Positions 1 through 8,845 of a DNA stretch of 64,000 bases are shown here, piece after piece. The stretch comes from Curvibacter gracilis ATCC BAA-807 (GTDB lineage: Bacteria; Pseudomonadota; Gammaproteobacteria; Burkholderiales; Burkholderiaceae_C). The position numbers were made by a program, and so were the translations under genes. Each line of letters starts with the position of its first letter. Positions within the stretch are counted from its first letter, which is position 1. The DNA lies in contig NZ_JADZ01000004.1 of the NCBI RefSeq assembly GCF_000518645.1, positions 62,001 to 126,000 of the forward strand. Direction: 5' to 3'. Under the pieces are notes generated by a model. That model was given only the letters and a program-made list of their open reading frames with translations, was not told where the DNA came from and searched no databases.

Positions 1-1
1 G

Positions 2-364
2 GAGTTCGCCGACAAGTACCCCGAGCTGGTGGTGAAGTTCCTGCGCGTGTTCCAGGACAAGGTCGACCAGTACAAGAAAGACCCCGAAGGCTCGGCCGCA
101 GCCATCGCCAAGCACCTCGACATCCCGCTGGAGACGGCCCGCAGCACGCTCGCCGGCCTGCAATACCCCTCGCTGGCCGAGCAGCTGACCCCGGCCTACA
201 TCGGCCATGACGCCAGCAAGGCCAACTCGCGCATCGCCCGGGCCTACAAGGACACGGCCAACTTCCTGGCCGAGATCGGCGAAGTGCGCCGTGGCGACAT
301 CCCGGACAGCTACGCGCCCTACCTCAACACCCAGTACCTGCAGCGCGCTGCGGCCGGCAAGTGA
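2..364 (+). CDS. ABC transporter substrate-binding protein, sulfonate/nitrate/taurine type (C-terminal part)
   Basis: Only the last 120 or so residues lie in the window; the reading frame is open from base 2, so the start is upstream. The tail reads like the C-terminal lobe of periplasmic proteins that deliver aliphatic sulfonates, taurine or nitrate to an ABC importer: helical, with 'VVKFLRVFQDKVDQYKKDPE' and a final 'PYLNTQYLQRA'. The stop overlaps the GTG start of the permease gene (GTGA), and an ATPase follows, so this is a three-gene importer operon. Family follows from the permease and ATPase types; the substrate cannot be read from the sequence, but the organosulfur genes downstream make sulfonates the best guess. 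Confidence 0.8.
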   Translation, partial: EFADKYPELVVKFLRVFQDKVDQYKKDPEGSAAAIAKHLDIPLETARSTLAGLQYPSLAEQLTPAYIGHDASKANSRIARAYKDTANFLAEIGEVRRGDIPDSYAPYLNTQYLQRAAAGK

Positions 365-1227
365 GCCTGGAATCACTGTCCGCTGGGCCTGCCTTGCCCG
401 AGCAGGCCGGCCGCACCCGTCATCGGGCAGGCTGGCGCCTGGCTGTCGGCCGTGCCTGGCCGGGCCCCAAGGCCCGCATCAGCCTGGCCGCCGTGGCCCT
501 GGTGCTGACGCTGTGGCAGCTGTCGGGCAGCCTGCGCTGGATCGATCCGCTGCTGCTGCCCCCGCCCAGTGAGATCTGGGTGGCGGCGCAAGAGCTGCTG
601 CAAAGCGGCTACCGCCAGACCCCGTTGTGGCAGCACGTGGCCATCAGTGCCGGGCGGGCCGTGGCCGCCTTTGTGGTGGCCATCGCCGTGGGCGTGCCCC
701 TGGGCCTGGGCATGGGCCGCTGGCCCACGCTGGCCGCCGTGTTCGACCCCTTTGTGCAGTTTCTGCGCCCCCTGCCCAAGATCGCGCTGATCCCGCTGGT
801 CATCGTCTGGTTTGGCATTGGCGAGGGGGCCAAGTTCTTTCTGATCTTCATCTCCAGCTTTCTCAGCATCGTGGTGGGTGCTGCAGCAGCGGCCCAGGGC
901 GTGAGCCAGGCCCGCATCCGCGCCGCCCAGACCCTGGGCGCCTCGCCGCGCCAGGTGTTCAGCCACGTGCTGCTGCCCGATGCGCTGCCCGGCATCTTCA
1001 CCAGCGTGCGCCTGTCGGTGGGCATCGGCTGGACTTCGCTGATCGCGGCCGAGATGGTGGCCGCCAATGCGGGCCTGGGCTGGATGGTCATCAATGCCGG
1101 CACCTACCTGCGCACCGATGTGGTCTTGCTGGGCATCGTGCTGCTGGGCCTCACCGGCTACCTTTTCGATGCCCTGCTGCTGCTCGCGCAGCGGCGCCTG
1201 GTGCCTTGGGCGGGGCGTGACGCATGA
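361..1227 (+). CDS. ABC transporter permease, SsuC/TauC type
   Basis: Inner-membrane subunit of the importer that begins upstream. About 288 residues with a cytoplasmic N-terminal tail of about 35 residues and six likely hydrophobic segments. The EAA-type loop that docks the ATPase is visible as 'AAQTLGASPRQVF' followed by 'LLPDALPGI' around residues 183-206. It starts with GTG inside the stop codon of the binding-protein gene and its own stop overlaps the ATG of the ATPase gene (ATGA), so all three are translationally coupled. Length and loop fit the sulfonate/nitrate/taurine permease family; specificity is inferred only from context. Confidence 0.88.
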   Translation: MSLESLSAGPALPEQAGRTRHRAGWRLAVGRAWPGPKARISLAAVALVLTLWQLSGSLRWIDPLLLPPPSEIWVAAQELLQSGYRQTPLWQHVAISAGRAVAAFVVAIAVGVPLGLGMGRWPTLAAVFDPFVQFLRPLPKIALIPLVIVWFGIGEGAKFFLIFISSFLSIVVGAAAAAQGVSQARIRAAQTLGASPRQVFSHVLLPDALPGIFTSVRLSVGIGWTSLIAAEMVAANAGLGWMVINAGTYLRTDVVLLGIVLLGLTGYLFDALLLLAQRRLVPWAGRDA

Positions 1228-2090
1228 ACAAACTTCGCTCTGATTCATCGGCCGCCCCGGCTTCTGCCCGCATCTCCTTGCAGGGGGTCAGCAAGCGCTT
1301 TGCCGGCCCAAGCGGCCAGGGTGCCGGGCACCTGGTGCTCGACCAGGTGTCGCTGTCGCTGGCGGCGGGCGAATTCGTCTGCCTGCTGGGCCCATCGGGC
1401 TGCGGCAAATCAACGGTGTTGAACCTGCTGTCGGGCTTCGAGCGGGCCGACCAGGGCCGGGTGCAGCTCGATGGCCGCCCCATCACCGGGCCGGGCGCCG
1501 AGCGCGGCATGGTGTTTCAGCAGCCCACGCTGTTCCCCTGGTTGTCGGTGGCCGACAACGTGGCCTTCGGCCCACGCATGGCCGGCTGGCCACGCGATCG
1601 TCTGCAGGCCGAAACCCGACGCCTGCTGGCGCAGGTGGGCCTGGCCGACTTTGGCGCGCACTTTCCGTGGCAGCTCTCAGGTGGCATGCGCCAACGCGCC
1701 GCCCTGGCCCGGGCCTGGATCCTGCAGCCCGAGATCCTGCTGATGGACGAGCCCTTCGGCGCCCTCGATGCCCAGACCCGGCTGGCCATGCAAGAACTGC
1801 TCACCCGCATCTGGCAGCAAGAGCGCACCACCGTGCTCTTCGTGACCCACGATGTGGACGAGGCCCTGTTCCTGGCCGACCGGGTGCTGATCATGTCCAC
1901 CCGCCCGGGGCGCATCGAGGAAGACCTGGCCGTGCCCTTCGAGCGCCCGCGCACCTTCGAAGACCTGGTGGCCGAACCCGACTACGGCCGCCTCAAGCGG
2001 CGCATCCTGAAGGCCTTGCGGCATGGCGAGGCGGGGGCCGCACCCCGCGATGCCGACACCGAAGCCCAGCCCCTGCCTCGCGCCGCCTGA
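1224..2090 (+). CDS. ABC transporter ATP-binding protein, SsuB/TauB type
   Basis: Cytoplasmic ATPase energising the preceding permease. Walker A 'GPSGCGKST' lies near residues 56-64, the signature 'LSGGMRQRAALARAW' near 151, Walker B 'ILLMDEPFGALDA' follows, and the switch histidine is in 'LFVTHDVDEALFLADRV'. These are hallmarks of the nitrate/sulfonate/taurine ATPase group. The N-terminus has about 20 extra residues before the domain. The gene overlaps the permease by ATGA. The stop codon sits in the loop of a short GCCGCC-TGA-GGCGGC inverted repeat (2082-2096), which could slow or end transcription but lacks a T run. Confidence 0.9.
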   Translation: MNKLRSDSSAAPASARISLQGVSKRFAGPSGQGAGHLVLDQVSLSLAAGEFVCLLGPSGCGKSTVLNLLSGFERADQGRVQLDGRPITGPGAERGMVFQQPTLFPWLSVADNVAFGPRMAGWPRDRLQAETRRLLAQVGLADFGAHFPWQLSGGMRQRAALARAWILQPEILLMDEPFGALDAQTRLAMQELLTRIWQQERTTVLFVTHDVDEALFLADRVLIMSTRPGRIEEDLAVPFERPRTFEDLVAEPDYGRLKRRILKALRHGEAGAAPRDADTEAQPLPRAA

Positions 2091-2454
2091 GGCGGCCCGG
2101 GCGGTGGTGTGTCTGCCCTGAAGCGGGCAAGGCGTTGCCTGCCGCCCTTGAAGGTCACGCGGCTCGGGCGGTTTTCAAGGCACTGCGCGCACAGAGCACG
2201 CGCACAGCAGAAGCGTTTACCGCCGCAGTGGATTCGTGGCTGATGGCTCTGCGGCCCTGGTGTTTGGTATCGAGGGCCCACCCATGCGAAAGGTGCTCAG
2301 GCCTGGAGGCTGGCCGGGCGGGGAGATGCGGGGGCAGAATGGGGCCAGGAGCAGTCGTTCCTTGTTGGCCGTCCACTGAGCAAAGCCAGACGCGTGCTCA
2401 CTGACAACTATCAGGGCCAGAATCGTCCAAACCAGTCCTCCCAAGCTCTACTTC
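2091..2454. other. intergenic stretch of 364 bp
   Basis: No convincing gene. It holds a weak hairpin, GCGGGCAA-GGCG-TTGCCTGC at 2123-2142 with one mismatch and no T run, which could end the upstream transporter operon. Base composition becomes less G+C-rich toward the right-hand end, where the atypical gene patch begins. No promoter could be assigned with confidence. Confidence 0.4.
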
Positions 2455-3727
2455 ATGAAGTTCGACACACTGCCTCGTCAATGTCTTGTGGACGAGATGC
2501 TCCAGATCCGGGTGCTGGGGCTTCGTGCCGGCGAACGGATGAACCTGAAGCTGTGGAGTTGCTTTAGTGATGTTGTGTGGCGGTCCGAGGCGGTCTTCCT
2601 CGCAGACTCCTACGGTGTCGTGGACCTGAGCACTCAAGCGCCTGTTTCCGGCTCATACACGGGCGTCGACCCGATGGGGCTCTTCTGGTCCCGCGCCCCA
2701 GTGTCTTCCGAGCTCGCCAAAGGCTACGAGGGCCAGAGCATGGACCCGCTCACGGCAACGCTTACCGCAGAAACGAACGACGGCGCGCCGCCAATCTCTC
2801 AAGCTATCAGGCGTGTCTACATGGACGAACGGGTTTTGTCGAGGGAGGTCCGAGAAAGGGGCCTCGTCGGCAAGATGTTTGAACCCAATCGACCCGGCCC
2901 CCAGAGCGCAGTCCTTGTGGTCGGTGGTTCCGGCGGGGGATTGGCCTGGTCCCAGGAGGCGGCGGCGCTGCTGGCATCACGGGGCTACGCTGCCCTAGCC
3001 CTCGCATACTTCGGCGCCGAAGGCCTGCCGCCTACGCTCGACCGCATTCCGCTCGAATACTTCGGCACGGCCTTGGACTGGCTGAAAGAACAGCCTGGCA
3101 TCGCGGCCGACCAGATCGCGGCAATCGGTGTGTCGCGAGGCGGAGAGTTGGCCTTGCTTCTCGGTGCGACGTTCCCTGAAATACGGGCCGTCGTCGCGTA
3201 TGTGCCCAGCGGCATTCTCTGGCCTGCGTACCGCTGAAAGCGGACATGGAGCCTGGACTTCACGTGGGCAGGAGCTTCCTTACGCTAGGACGCTGACCTA
3301 TGAGCAGTGGGACGAGGCGCTCGCAACCGGCAACGCACGAGAAGGTAGTTTCGATTGGTACTTCATCCCCTTGAAGGATGCCGCGTATGCGAACAGGGCA
3401 TCAATCCGGGTGGAGAACATCAACGGACCTGTGCTGATGATTAGTGGCGTCGACGACAAGGTTTGGCCGTCTACCGGACTGACGGAGTTCGCTGTCGAGC
3501 GCTTGAAACGACTCGGATTTCGCTATCTGGTCAAGCATCTGGCTTACGCAGATGCGGGACACAGCATCGCTTGGCCAAACGGCCCAACGACCATGCTCAA
3601 GTCGAAGCATCCGGTATCGGGCGAAGAAATGGACATGGGTGGAACGCCAGAGGGGACTGCACGTGCGAGACAAGATTCATGGCCTCGAATGCTTGAGTTC
3701 CTGAGCCATGCACTTGGGGGCCGTTAA
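2455..3727 (+). pseudogene. BAAT-family acyl-CoA thioesterase/acyltransferase, frameshifted
   Basis: Two overlapping frames together encode one protein of the bile-acid-CoA:amino-acid N-acyltransferase/acyl-CoA thioester hydrolase family. The first frame (2455-3237) gives the beta-sandwich N-terminal domain (residues about 1-125) and the first half of the alpha/beta-hydrolase domain with the nucleophile elbow 'GVSRGG' (Ser227). It stops after 'PSGILWPAYR'. The continuation, in the +1 frame from about 3235, starts 'SGHGAWTSRGQELPY' and carries the expected acid ('SGVDDKVWP') and histidine ('DAGHSIAWP') of the triad. One extra base near 3225-3240 explains the break. It may be a real pseudogene or a sequencing error; all catalytic residues survive. 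Codon use is less G+C-biased than in neighbours to the left. Confidence 0.8.
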
Positions 3728-3867
3728 CCGTTTCTCTGGTCTATTTGCATCATGGATCTATCGCATCTCAATGACCGATTTGGAGCAGGCTCAATGACCG
3801 CTCAGGGTGGCGGTCAGTCGAGCGCAGCGCAGAATTTCCAAGCTTCAGCCTATCCGCACCACCATTT

Positions 3868-4359
3868 ATGAATATTGAGCAAGCGCAGCCGTTGGACGTG
3901 CCCGGAATCGTGTGTGTTCTGCTTGAGGCAGAGCAATGGCTGGCCAGGGATGGCAAAAGTCTCTGGTCAGCAACCGAAATCGGTCCGGAGCGTGTTCTAC
4001 GAGACGTAGGCGCAGGGCTGTTTCACGTCGCCCGAGATGGCCTGCAGTTGGCTGGTGTTGTGAAGTTTGAATTGGAGGATGCCTATTTCTGGCCGGACGT
4101 ACGGGCGGGGAGTTCTGCTTTCGTTCACAAGCTGGCTGTACGCCGAGAATGGGCAAAACTCGGCGTATCCACCGAATTACTGTCTTACGCACGAATTTTG
4201 GCCGAGCGAGCTGGACGTGCTCACCTTCGACTCGACTGTATGGCAGACCGTGAAGGCTTGAGGAACCTCTACGAGGGCTTTGGCTTCACGCTTCATAGCA
4301 TCATTCGGAAAGGAAGCGCTTCGTATGCGCGGTACGAAATCCAAGCGTCCTCCAGCTAG
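3868..4359 (+). CDS. GNAT-family N-acetyltransferase
   Basis: 163-residue stand-alone acetyltransferase of the GNAT fold. The core motif A region is 'FVHKLAVRREWAKLGVSTEL' and the C-terminal motif B is 'LRLDCMADREGLRNLYEGFGF', a good match to GNATs that use acetyl-CoA to modify small molecules or amino groups. The usual Q/R-x-x-G-x-G/A loop is weak here ('REWAKLG'). It lies alone in the patch of atypical base composition, 140 bp after the frameshifted hydrolase. The substrate is unknown. Confidence 0.8.
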   Translation: MNIEQAQPLDVPGIVCVLLEAEQWLARDGKSLWSATEIGPERVLRDVGAGLFHVARDGLQLAGVVKFELEDAYFWPDVRAGSSAFVHKLAVRREWAKLGVSTELLSYARILAERAGRAHLRLDCMADREGLRNLYEGFGFTLHSIIRKGSASYARYEIQASSS

Positions 4360-4508
4360 AACCGCGGATGGCAACTTCCCGCGCCGCGCTATATCGGCTC
4401 CGGACCCACCAGCACCCTCCGACGTCGGGCAGAATCCGGCCAGAAGCAGCCCCCACCTGACGGTGTATTGCACCACGAGCCAGCCACTAACGCTCACTTT
4501 CGACTGCC

Positions 4509-5222
4509 GTGTTCGAAGACTATTTTTCCCTTCAACTTGCGTTCTCGAAGCAGTACGCATCCAAATCCCGCGTGGCTTTAAGTGAAGCGATAGACCGCTG
4601 CACCAACCTGCGACGTCGATTTGGTTTGACCGGACCGAACGGGGAAGGCCCTTGGCGAACTTTTCTCGCTTGCGTCGACCAATCAGCCACAGACAGAGAC
4701 GATGCTGTTCTATCTATGTGTTCGAAGCTCTACGCTGACAGACCCGTGGTCAGCCAGGGTCCAGCCTTCGGTTGTTTCTCGTACGACCCACCGAACACAT
4801 CAGGAATTCTCCGGCTGCACTTCGTTCCCCCAGAGAGCGTCGAAGCCAGTCCGCTGGCATCAGCGAACGTTGAGGCCAGGTTGAGCGAACTTCGAATGAT
4901 GTTCGAGCACATCCGTCGCCAAGAGCGCCATGCGACCGTCGTCATGGGCATCTCTTGGCTGTACAACATCGAAGCCTACAAGCGCTTGTTTCCCGAAAGA
5001 TATGTCGAATCCGTGCGCACTCCCGCGTTTTCAGTTCACCTGAATGGAACTTCGACCTGGGGGCAGGTGCTCGACTGGCGCCAGGCCGTGAAGCCAGCGA
5101 TGCGAGGCTCTATTCTGGCCCGCTTGTCGGACTTGCGAGTTGAGGCGCCTTGGGCAGTTTTCCCTTATCGAGCGCTTGTCGCGAACTGTGAAATGGCGGT
5201 CTTTCACGACTATTTCACCTGA
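4509..5222 (+). CDS. hypothetical protein, 237 residues
   Basis: Not recognised. A GTG start is followed by a soluble-looking protein of mixed composition with no signal peptide or membrane segment. Conserved-looking stretches include 'LRLHFVPPE', 'ELRMMFEHIRRQERHATVVMGISWLYNIEAYKRLFPERY' (given in two pieces here: residues ending 'RRQERHATV' and starting 'VMGISWLYN'), and 'TWGQVLDWRQAVKP'. Codon use is less G+C-biased than that of the flanking operons, suggesting acquisition. It is long, ends in a clear stop and has no competing frame of similar quality, so it is probably real. Confidence 0.6.
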   Translation: MFEDYFSLQLAFSKQYASKSRVALSEAIDRCTNLRRRFGLTGPNGEGPWRTFLACVDQSATDRDDAVLSMCSKLYADRPVVSQGPAFGCFSYDPPNTSGILRLHFVPPESVEASPLASANVEARLSELRMMFEHIRRQERHATVVMGISWLYNIEAYKRLFPERYVESVRTPAFSVHLNGTSTWGQVLDWRQAVKPAMRGSILARLSDLRVEAPWAVFPYRALVANCEMAVFHDYFT

Positions 5223-5362
5223 AATCATGACCGCTATGGGCGTCGCCGGCTGGCCGCTCTGGGCCCTGAGCGGAAGCTCAGGTCAGCAAGAAACGGGGTT
5301 CAACGCCCCCCCAATCTCTGTGTCCATATCCGACTGGATGCCTTAGTGGGCCGTTCTATTGG

Positions 5363-5632
5363 CTATCGAGGTGACGCACATTCTTCGCAGTGCTTTGGCA
5401 AATACCAGACGAATCGCTTCTCGACTTCGTAAGCGTTTTTCTGTTCTTCTGCGGTGAAGACAAAGGAGCGAGTGCACAGCCTGCACTTACAACGTATGCC
5501 CTCATATTCCGTTGCATCCTCGTCGTAGTGCCCCGTCGTGCGTTGACTTCGGCGACACCATTGAGAGCGATCTATCGAGATGGTCATGTCGGGTGACTTT
5601 GTCAGGGGCTGCTTCTGGCCGTTCTCAGACAT
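5363..5632 (-). CDS. zinc-ribbon protein, 89 residues
   Basis: Small protein with two Cys pairs, 'CKCRLC' and 'CEEC' near the C-terminus, separated by 'TRSFVFTAEEQKNAYEV' and 'YLPKHCEEC'. This fits the probable zinc-ribbon domain family (C-x2-C, 'FVFTA.EQ', 'PK.C..C'), in which the cysteines bind one zinc. Function of the family is not known. It ends about 130 bp from the plus-strand hypothetical gene and follows the GNAT gene at 5645 by 12 bp on the same strand, so the two may be co-transcribed. Confidence 0.65.
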   Translation of the reverse strand: MSENGQKQPLTKSPDMTISIDRSQWCRRSQRTTGHYDEDATEYEGIRCKCRLCTRSFVFTAEEQKNAYEVEKRFVWYLPKHCEECASPR

Positions 5633-5644
5633 CGTGCCCGGTGC

Positions 5645-6166
5645 CTACGCGTCACCGCCGATGAGTACGTGGTTTTCATGGCGACCTTCGCCCAAGACGA
5701 AGTAGGTGGTTCCAACCCTGTTGTAACCCTGGCGAGCATAGAAGGCGATGGCTTGGGCATTTTGAGCATTGACCGACAGCCACAGCGGGGCGGCGGCTTT
5801 CTCGCGTGCCTTGGCTTCTGCGGCTTCGAGCAGTGACCTGCCGATGCCCTGACCAATAAAGTGCTCTTGAACATAGAGCGTTTGTAGCTCAACTGTCGAC
5901 TTGGCAATGGACGGACACGAGGCACCAAACCTAACAGCGGCAAAGCCCACGAGCCACTCCTGGAACTCGCCAACGAGGATGTGGGACTGAGGTTCAGTCA
6001 GGCGCACGGCAAACCGCTCAACCGTGAGTTCTGACAGGACGTACTGGGCAACCTCGGTGTTGACGCCGTTGGTGCAGTAGGTGTGCAGCCAGACCTGGGT
6101 TGCCAAGACAGCGAGGCGATCGGCATCGCCAGGCCGCCCGGCCCTAATTTGAAGCCCATGACGCAT
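5645..6166 (-). CDS. GNAT-family N-acetyltransferase
   Basis: 173 residues from the ATG at 6166, which begins 'MRHGLQIRAGRPGDADRLA', the typical beta-1 start of a GNAT. The acetyl-CoA loop is 'QEHFIGQGIGRSLL' (Q-x-x-G-x-G) near residues 100-113 and motif B is 'WLSVNAQNAQAIAFYARQGY'. The frame stays open further upstream, but that extension (to 6532) has no GNAT homology and looks like chance coding. It probably acetylates a small molecule or a toxin-like substrate; no substrate can be named. It lies in the atypical patch and is likely co-transcribed with the zinc-ribbon gene. Confidence 0.82.
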   Translation of the reverse strand: MRHGLQIRAGRPGDADRLAVLATQVWLHTYCTNGVNTEVAQYVLSELTVERFAVRLTEPQSHILVGEFQEWLVGFAAVRFGASCPSIAKSTVELQTLYVQEHFIGQGIGRSLLEAAEAKAREKAAAPLWLSVNAQNAQAIAFYARQGYNRVGTTYFVLGEGRHENHVLIGGDA

Positions 6167-6589
6167 AAAGTGATGTATCCCGCAAGACCAGCAGAATAAA
6201 CAGGACCATGCGGGATATTTCGGACACTGATTTCCCCTGGAAGTGTTTTGCAGTATAGGTTTGCAAGGAATGGCCTGTTTAGACTGTTGAAGCACGAGCA
6301 GAACGGATCGTATGGAGGTCAACAGGCCGCTCCCGGCCGCTATCAGCCATCCTAACCGGAGGTGAAAACGTGAGGCGAGAGGCTTGAATCGCGGGTAGGA
6401 GAAGCCTCCGGCGGTATTGACCAGGCTGCGCACCTTCGGGGTGTGACCACCCGAAAGCCGACCTTTCACAGGAGATATTCCCGGGCACTCGCGCATGGAG
6501 CCCCTAGGCCCGTTGATGAATTCAGAACGCAATCAGAACAGCTCAGCGTCAACCGAATCTCAACAGCGGGGCTCGGCCTTCGGCGCTTC
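6167..6589. other. non-coding stretch of about 420 bp, possible mobile-element remnant
   Basis: No convincing gene on either strand. It must hold the promoter of the minus-strand GNAT gene. It contains two ribosome-binding-like runs (ACCGGAGGTG near 6356 and ACAGGAGA near 6470) without good frames after them, and a small CACC-TTCG-type hairpin near 6430. The mix of structure and abrupt composition change suggests the edge of an inserted segment, but no insertion-sequence ends could be defined. Confidence 0.35.
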
Positions 6590-6614
6590 AAAAAAAAGGC
6601 CGCCGCTGGCGGCC
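6590..6614 (-). terminator. rho-independent terminator of the amino-acid-type ABC operon
   Basis: Read on the minus strand, a perfect GGCCGCC-AGC-GGCGGCC stem-loop is followed at once by eight T residues. It lies 6 bp beyond the stop codon of the ATPase gene at 6621, the last gene of the operon, so it is a textbook intrinsic terminator. Confidence 0.93.
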
Positions 6615-6620
6615 CTGGGT

Positions 6621-7385
6621 TCAGGCGGCAGCCGCAGCGGGTGCGGCCGGCACGGTGCCAAACCCCCGGATATCGGCCACGAACTGGCGTGCCCGTGGGT
6701 GCTGGGGCTGGCTGAAGAAGGCCTCAGGCGTGGCCCGCTCCAGCACCTGGCCGGCGTCCATGAACAGCACGCGGTCGGCCACCTCGCGGGCAAAGCCCAT
6801 TTCGTGGGTCACCACCAGCATGGTCATCCCGTCGCGTGCCAGGTCGCGCATCACCTGCAGCACCTCGCCCACCATCTCGGGGTCGAGGGCGCTGGTGGGT
6901 TCGTCAAACAGCATCACGGGGGGGCGCATGGCCAGGGCGCGGGCGATCGCCACACGCTGCTGCTGCCCGCCCGACAGCTGGCCTGGGTAGGCATCGGCCT
7001 TGTGGCGCAGGCCCACGCGCTCCAGCAGGGCCAGGGCCTGCTCGCGGGCCTCGGCCGGTTTCAGCCGGCCCAGGTGCACCGGGGCCAGGGTGCAGTTCTG
7101 CAGCGCCGTCAGGTGCGGGAACAGGTTGAACTGCTGGAACACAAAGCCGATGCCCGAGCGGAACTGGTTCACGTCCAGGCCTGCGCGGTGGATGTTCTGC
7201 CCCTCCAGGTGGATCTCACCCTGCTGGATGGGCTCGAGGCGGTTCAGCGTGCGGATCAGGGTGGATTTGCCCGAGCCCGAAGGCCCGCATACCACCACCA
7301 CCTCGCCACGGGTAATGTGTTCGTTGACATCGACCAGCGCCTGGTAGGCGCCGAACCATTTGTTGACGTTCTTGAATTCGATCAT
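6621..7385 (-). CDS. polar amino-acid-type ABC transporter ATP-binding protein (GlnQ/ArtP-like)
   Basis: 254-residue ATPase beginning '[17 protein letters not shown]', which is where this family normally starts; the upstream extension is chance coding. Walker A 'GPSGSGKST' is at residues 34-42, followed by '[13 protein letters not shown]' (Q-loop), the signature '[15 protein letters not shown]', Walker B '[14 protein letters not shown]' and the switch '[16 protein letters not shown]'. All are diagnostic of the polar amino acid uptake group. The ATG overlaps the stop of the permease at 7382 (ATGA). It ends in an Ala-rich tail just before the terminator. It powers import of the ligand bound by the protein at 8933-9766. 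Confidence 0.93.
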   Translation of the reverse strand: MIEFKNVNKWFGAYQALVDVNEHITRGEVVVVCGPSGSGKSTLIRTLNRLEPIQQGEIHLEGQNIHRAGLDVNQFRSGIGFVFQQFNLFPHLTALQNCTLAPVHLGRLKPAEAREQALALLERVGLRHKADAYPGQLSGGQQQRVAIARALAMRPPVMLFDEPTSALDPEMVGEVLQVMRDLARDGMTMLVVTHEMGFAREVADRVLFMDAGQVLERATPEAFFSQPQHPRARQFVADIRGFGTVPAAPAAAAA

Positions 7386-8095
7386 GAAGAGGCTTTCTGC
7401 GCCGCGCCCTGGGCCGGTGCCGCCAGGCGGCGCTCCAGCACAAAGGCCAGCCGTGACAGGCCGAAGCACAAGACAAAATAGGTGAGGCCCAGCAGGCAGT
7501 AGATCTGCAGCGGCAGGGTGAACACCAGGGTGTTGATCTGGGTGGCGATGAACGACACCTCGCTCAGGCCGATGATGTAGCCCAGCGAGGTCTCCTTGAT
7601 GCTCGACACCAGTTGATTGACCAGCGAGGGCAGCATGTGGCGCAGCGCCTGCGGCAGGATGACCAGGCGCATGGCGCCCAGGTAGCTCAGGCCCAGCGAG
7701 CGCGAAGCCTCGAACTGGCCCTTGGGCAAGGCCTGGATGCCGGCGCGCACGATCTCGGCCAGGTAGGCGCCGTCGAAGATCGCCAGGGCGATCAGCATGG
7801 TGCTGAACTGGTCGGTCTTGTGCCCGGTCACGCTGGGCAGGAAGAAGTAGGCCCAGAACACCACCATCAACAGCGGTGTGCCCCGCACCACGAACACCAG
7901 CGCCGTCACGGGCCAGCGCAGCCAGGGCCAGGGGCTGACCCGGCCCAGGCCCAGCAGCAGGCCGGCGGGCAGGGCCAGCACCAGGCCGCTCACGGCCAGC
8001 AACACGGTCAGCGCCAGGCCACCGAGCGGGCCCTCGGGGTAGCGGCCGACCAGAAAGTACAGCCAGTAGGTATCCACCATCTCGAGAAAGCTCAT
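7382..8095 (-). CDS. amino-acid-type ABC transporter permease (second of pair)
   Basis: 237 residues from the ATG at 8095 ('[17 protein letters not shown]'), with about five hydrophobic segments and the HisMQ-type EAA loop '[28 protein letters not shown]' (quoted as '[17 protein letters not shown]' then '[11 protein letters not shown]'). It is one of two homologous permeases that form a heterodimeric channel. It overlaps both neighbours by ATGA, so the two permeases and the ATPase are translationally coupled. Confidence 0.9.
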   Translation of the reverse strand: MSFLEMVDTYWLYFLVGRYPEGPLGGLALTVLLAVSGLVLALPAGLLLGLGRVSPWPWLRWPVTALVFVVRGTPLLMVVFWAYFFLPSVTGHKTDQFSTMLIALAIFDGAYLAEIVRAGIQALPKGQFEASRSLGLSYLGAMRLVILPQALRHMLPSLVNQLVSSIKETSLGYIIGLSEVSFIATQINTLVFTLPLQIYCLLGLTYFVLCFGLSRLAFVLERRLAAPAQGAAQKASS

Positions 8096-8787
8096 GCGGT
8101 CCTCGTCGGAAAGCGGTGGTGGTAGGCCAGCGCCAGGCCGGTGATCAACAGCGACACGCTGAGGTAGCTGGCGGTGGCAAAGGCAAAGGCCTCGAAGCTG
8201 CGGAAGGTGGCGGTCTCCACCTTGCCGGCCTGGTACATCAGCTCGGCCGTGCCGATGACGGTGGCGATGCTGGTGTTCTTCCAGAGGTTCAAGGTCTGCG
8301 ACAGCAGGGGCGGCACGGTGATGCGCAGCGCCTGCGGCAGCACCACCAGGCGCATCGCACCCAGAAAGCCCAGGCCCAGCGCGCGCGCAGCCTCCAGCTG
8401 CACCGCCGGGATGGCGCGGATGCCGCTGCGGATGTCCTCCGACATGAAGGCCGCGGTGTACAGCAGCAGGGCCACCACGGCGGCGATGGCCTCGAAATTG
8501 TGGTTGTACAACCATTCCTTGGCTGGATCGGGCAGGAACTCGGGGGCGCCGAAGTACCAGAACAGCATGTGGGCCAGCAGGGGCACGTTGCGGATGCCCT
8601 CGACCAGGGCGGTGGCGGCCCAGCGCAGGGGCGCAAAGCTGGCCAGGCGGGCCAGGGCGATCAGCACGGCCAGGGGCAGGGCCAGCACCAGGGTGACGCC
8701 CAGCAGCTGCAGCGACAGCAGCAGACCGGCGAGCAGCATCTCGTGGTAGGGCCCGGTGGTCAGAAGTTGCAGGTCAAAGGATGGCAT
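8092..8787 (-). CDS. amino-acid-type ABC transporter permease (first of pair)
   Basis: About 231 residues from '[18 protein letters not shown]'; a longer frame exists upstream, but the usual N-terminus of HisQ/HisM-type permeases is at this ATG. The family loop is '[20 protein letters not shown]' with '[10 protein letters not shown]' after it. The motif '[17 protein letters not shown]' is typical of glutamate/aspartate-like systems (GltJ). Its stop overlaps the next permease (ATGA). A strong hairpin lies between this gene and the binding-protein gene upstream, so its transcription may be attenuated relative to that gene. Confidence 0.88.
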   Translation of the reverse strand: MPSFDLQLLTTGPYHEMLLAGLLLSLQLLGVTLVLALPLAVLIALARLASFAPLRWAATALVEGIRNVPLLAHMLFWYFGAPEFLPDPAKEWLYNHNFEAIAAVVALLLYTAAFMSEDIRSGIRAIPAVQLEAARALGLGFLGAMRLVVLPQALRITVPPLLSQTLNLWKNTSIATVIGTAELMYQAGKVETATFRSFEAFAFATASYLSVSLLITGLALAYHHRFPTRTA

Positions 8788-8845
8788 GGCCTGAAATGGA
8801 AAAAAGTCATGTGCAGGGGATGAAAGTGCGAGAACCCATGTAGCA

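Noticed and set aside
373-1248. Long minus-strand frame opposite the first permease
   Set aside because: High G+C sequence gives long antisense frames everywhere here; the frame has no family match and overlaps a clear permease with an EAA loop.
3700-5360. Integron attC sites between the small genes of the atypical patch
   Set aside because: Genes lie on both strands and no RYYYAAC/GTTRRRY pairs with the right spacing were found.
6495-7481. Long plus-strand frame opposite the amino-acid-type ATPase
   Set aside because: Its composition (His/Gln/Gly-rich) is that of an antisense shadow of Walker-motif coding sequence; the minus-strand ATPase is unambiguous.
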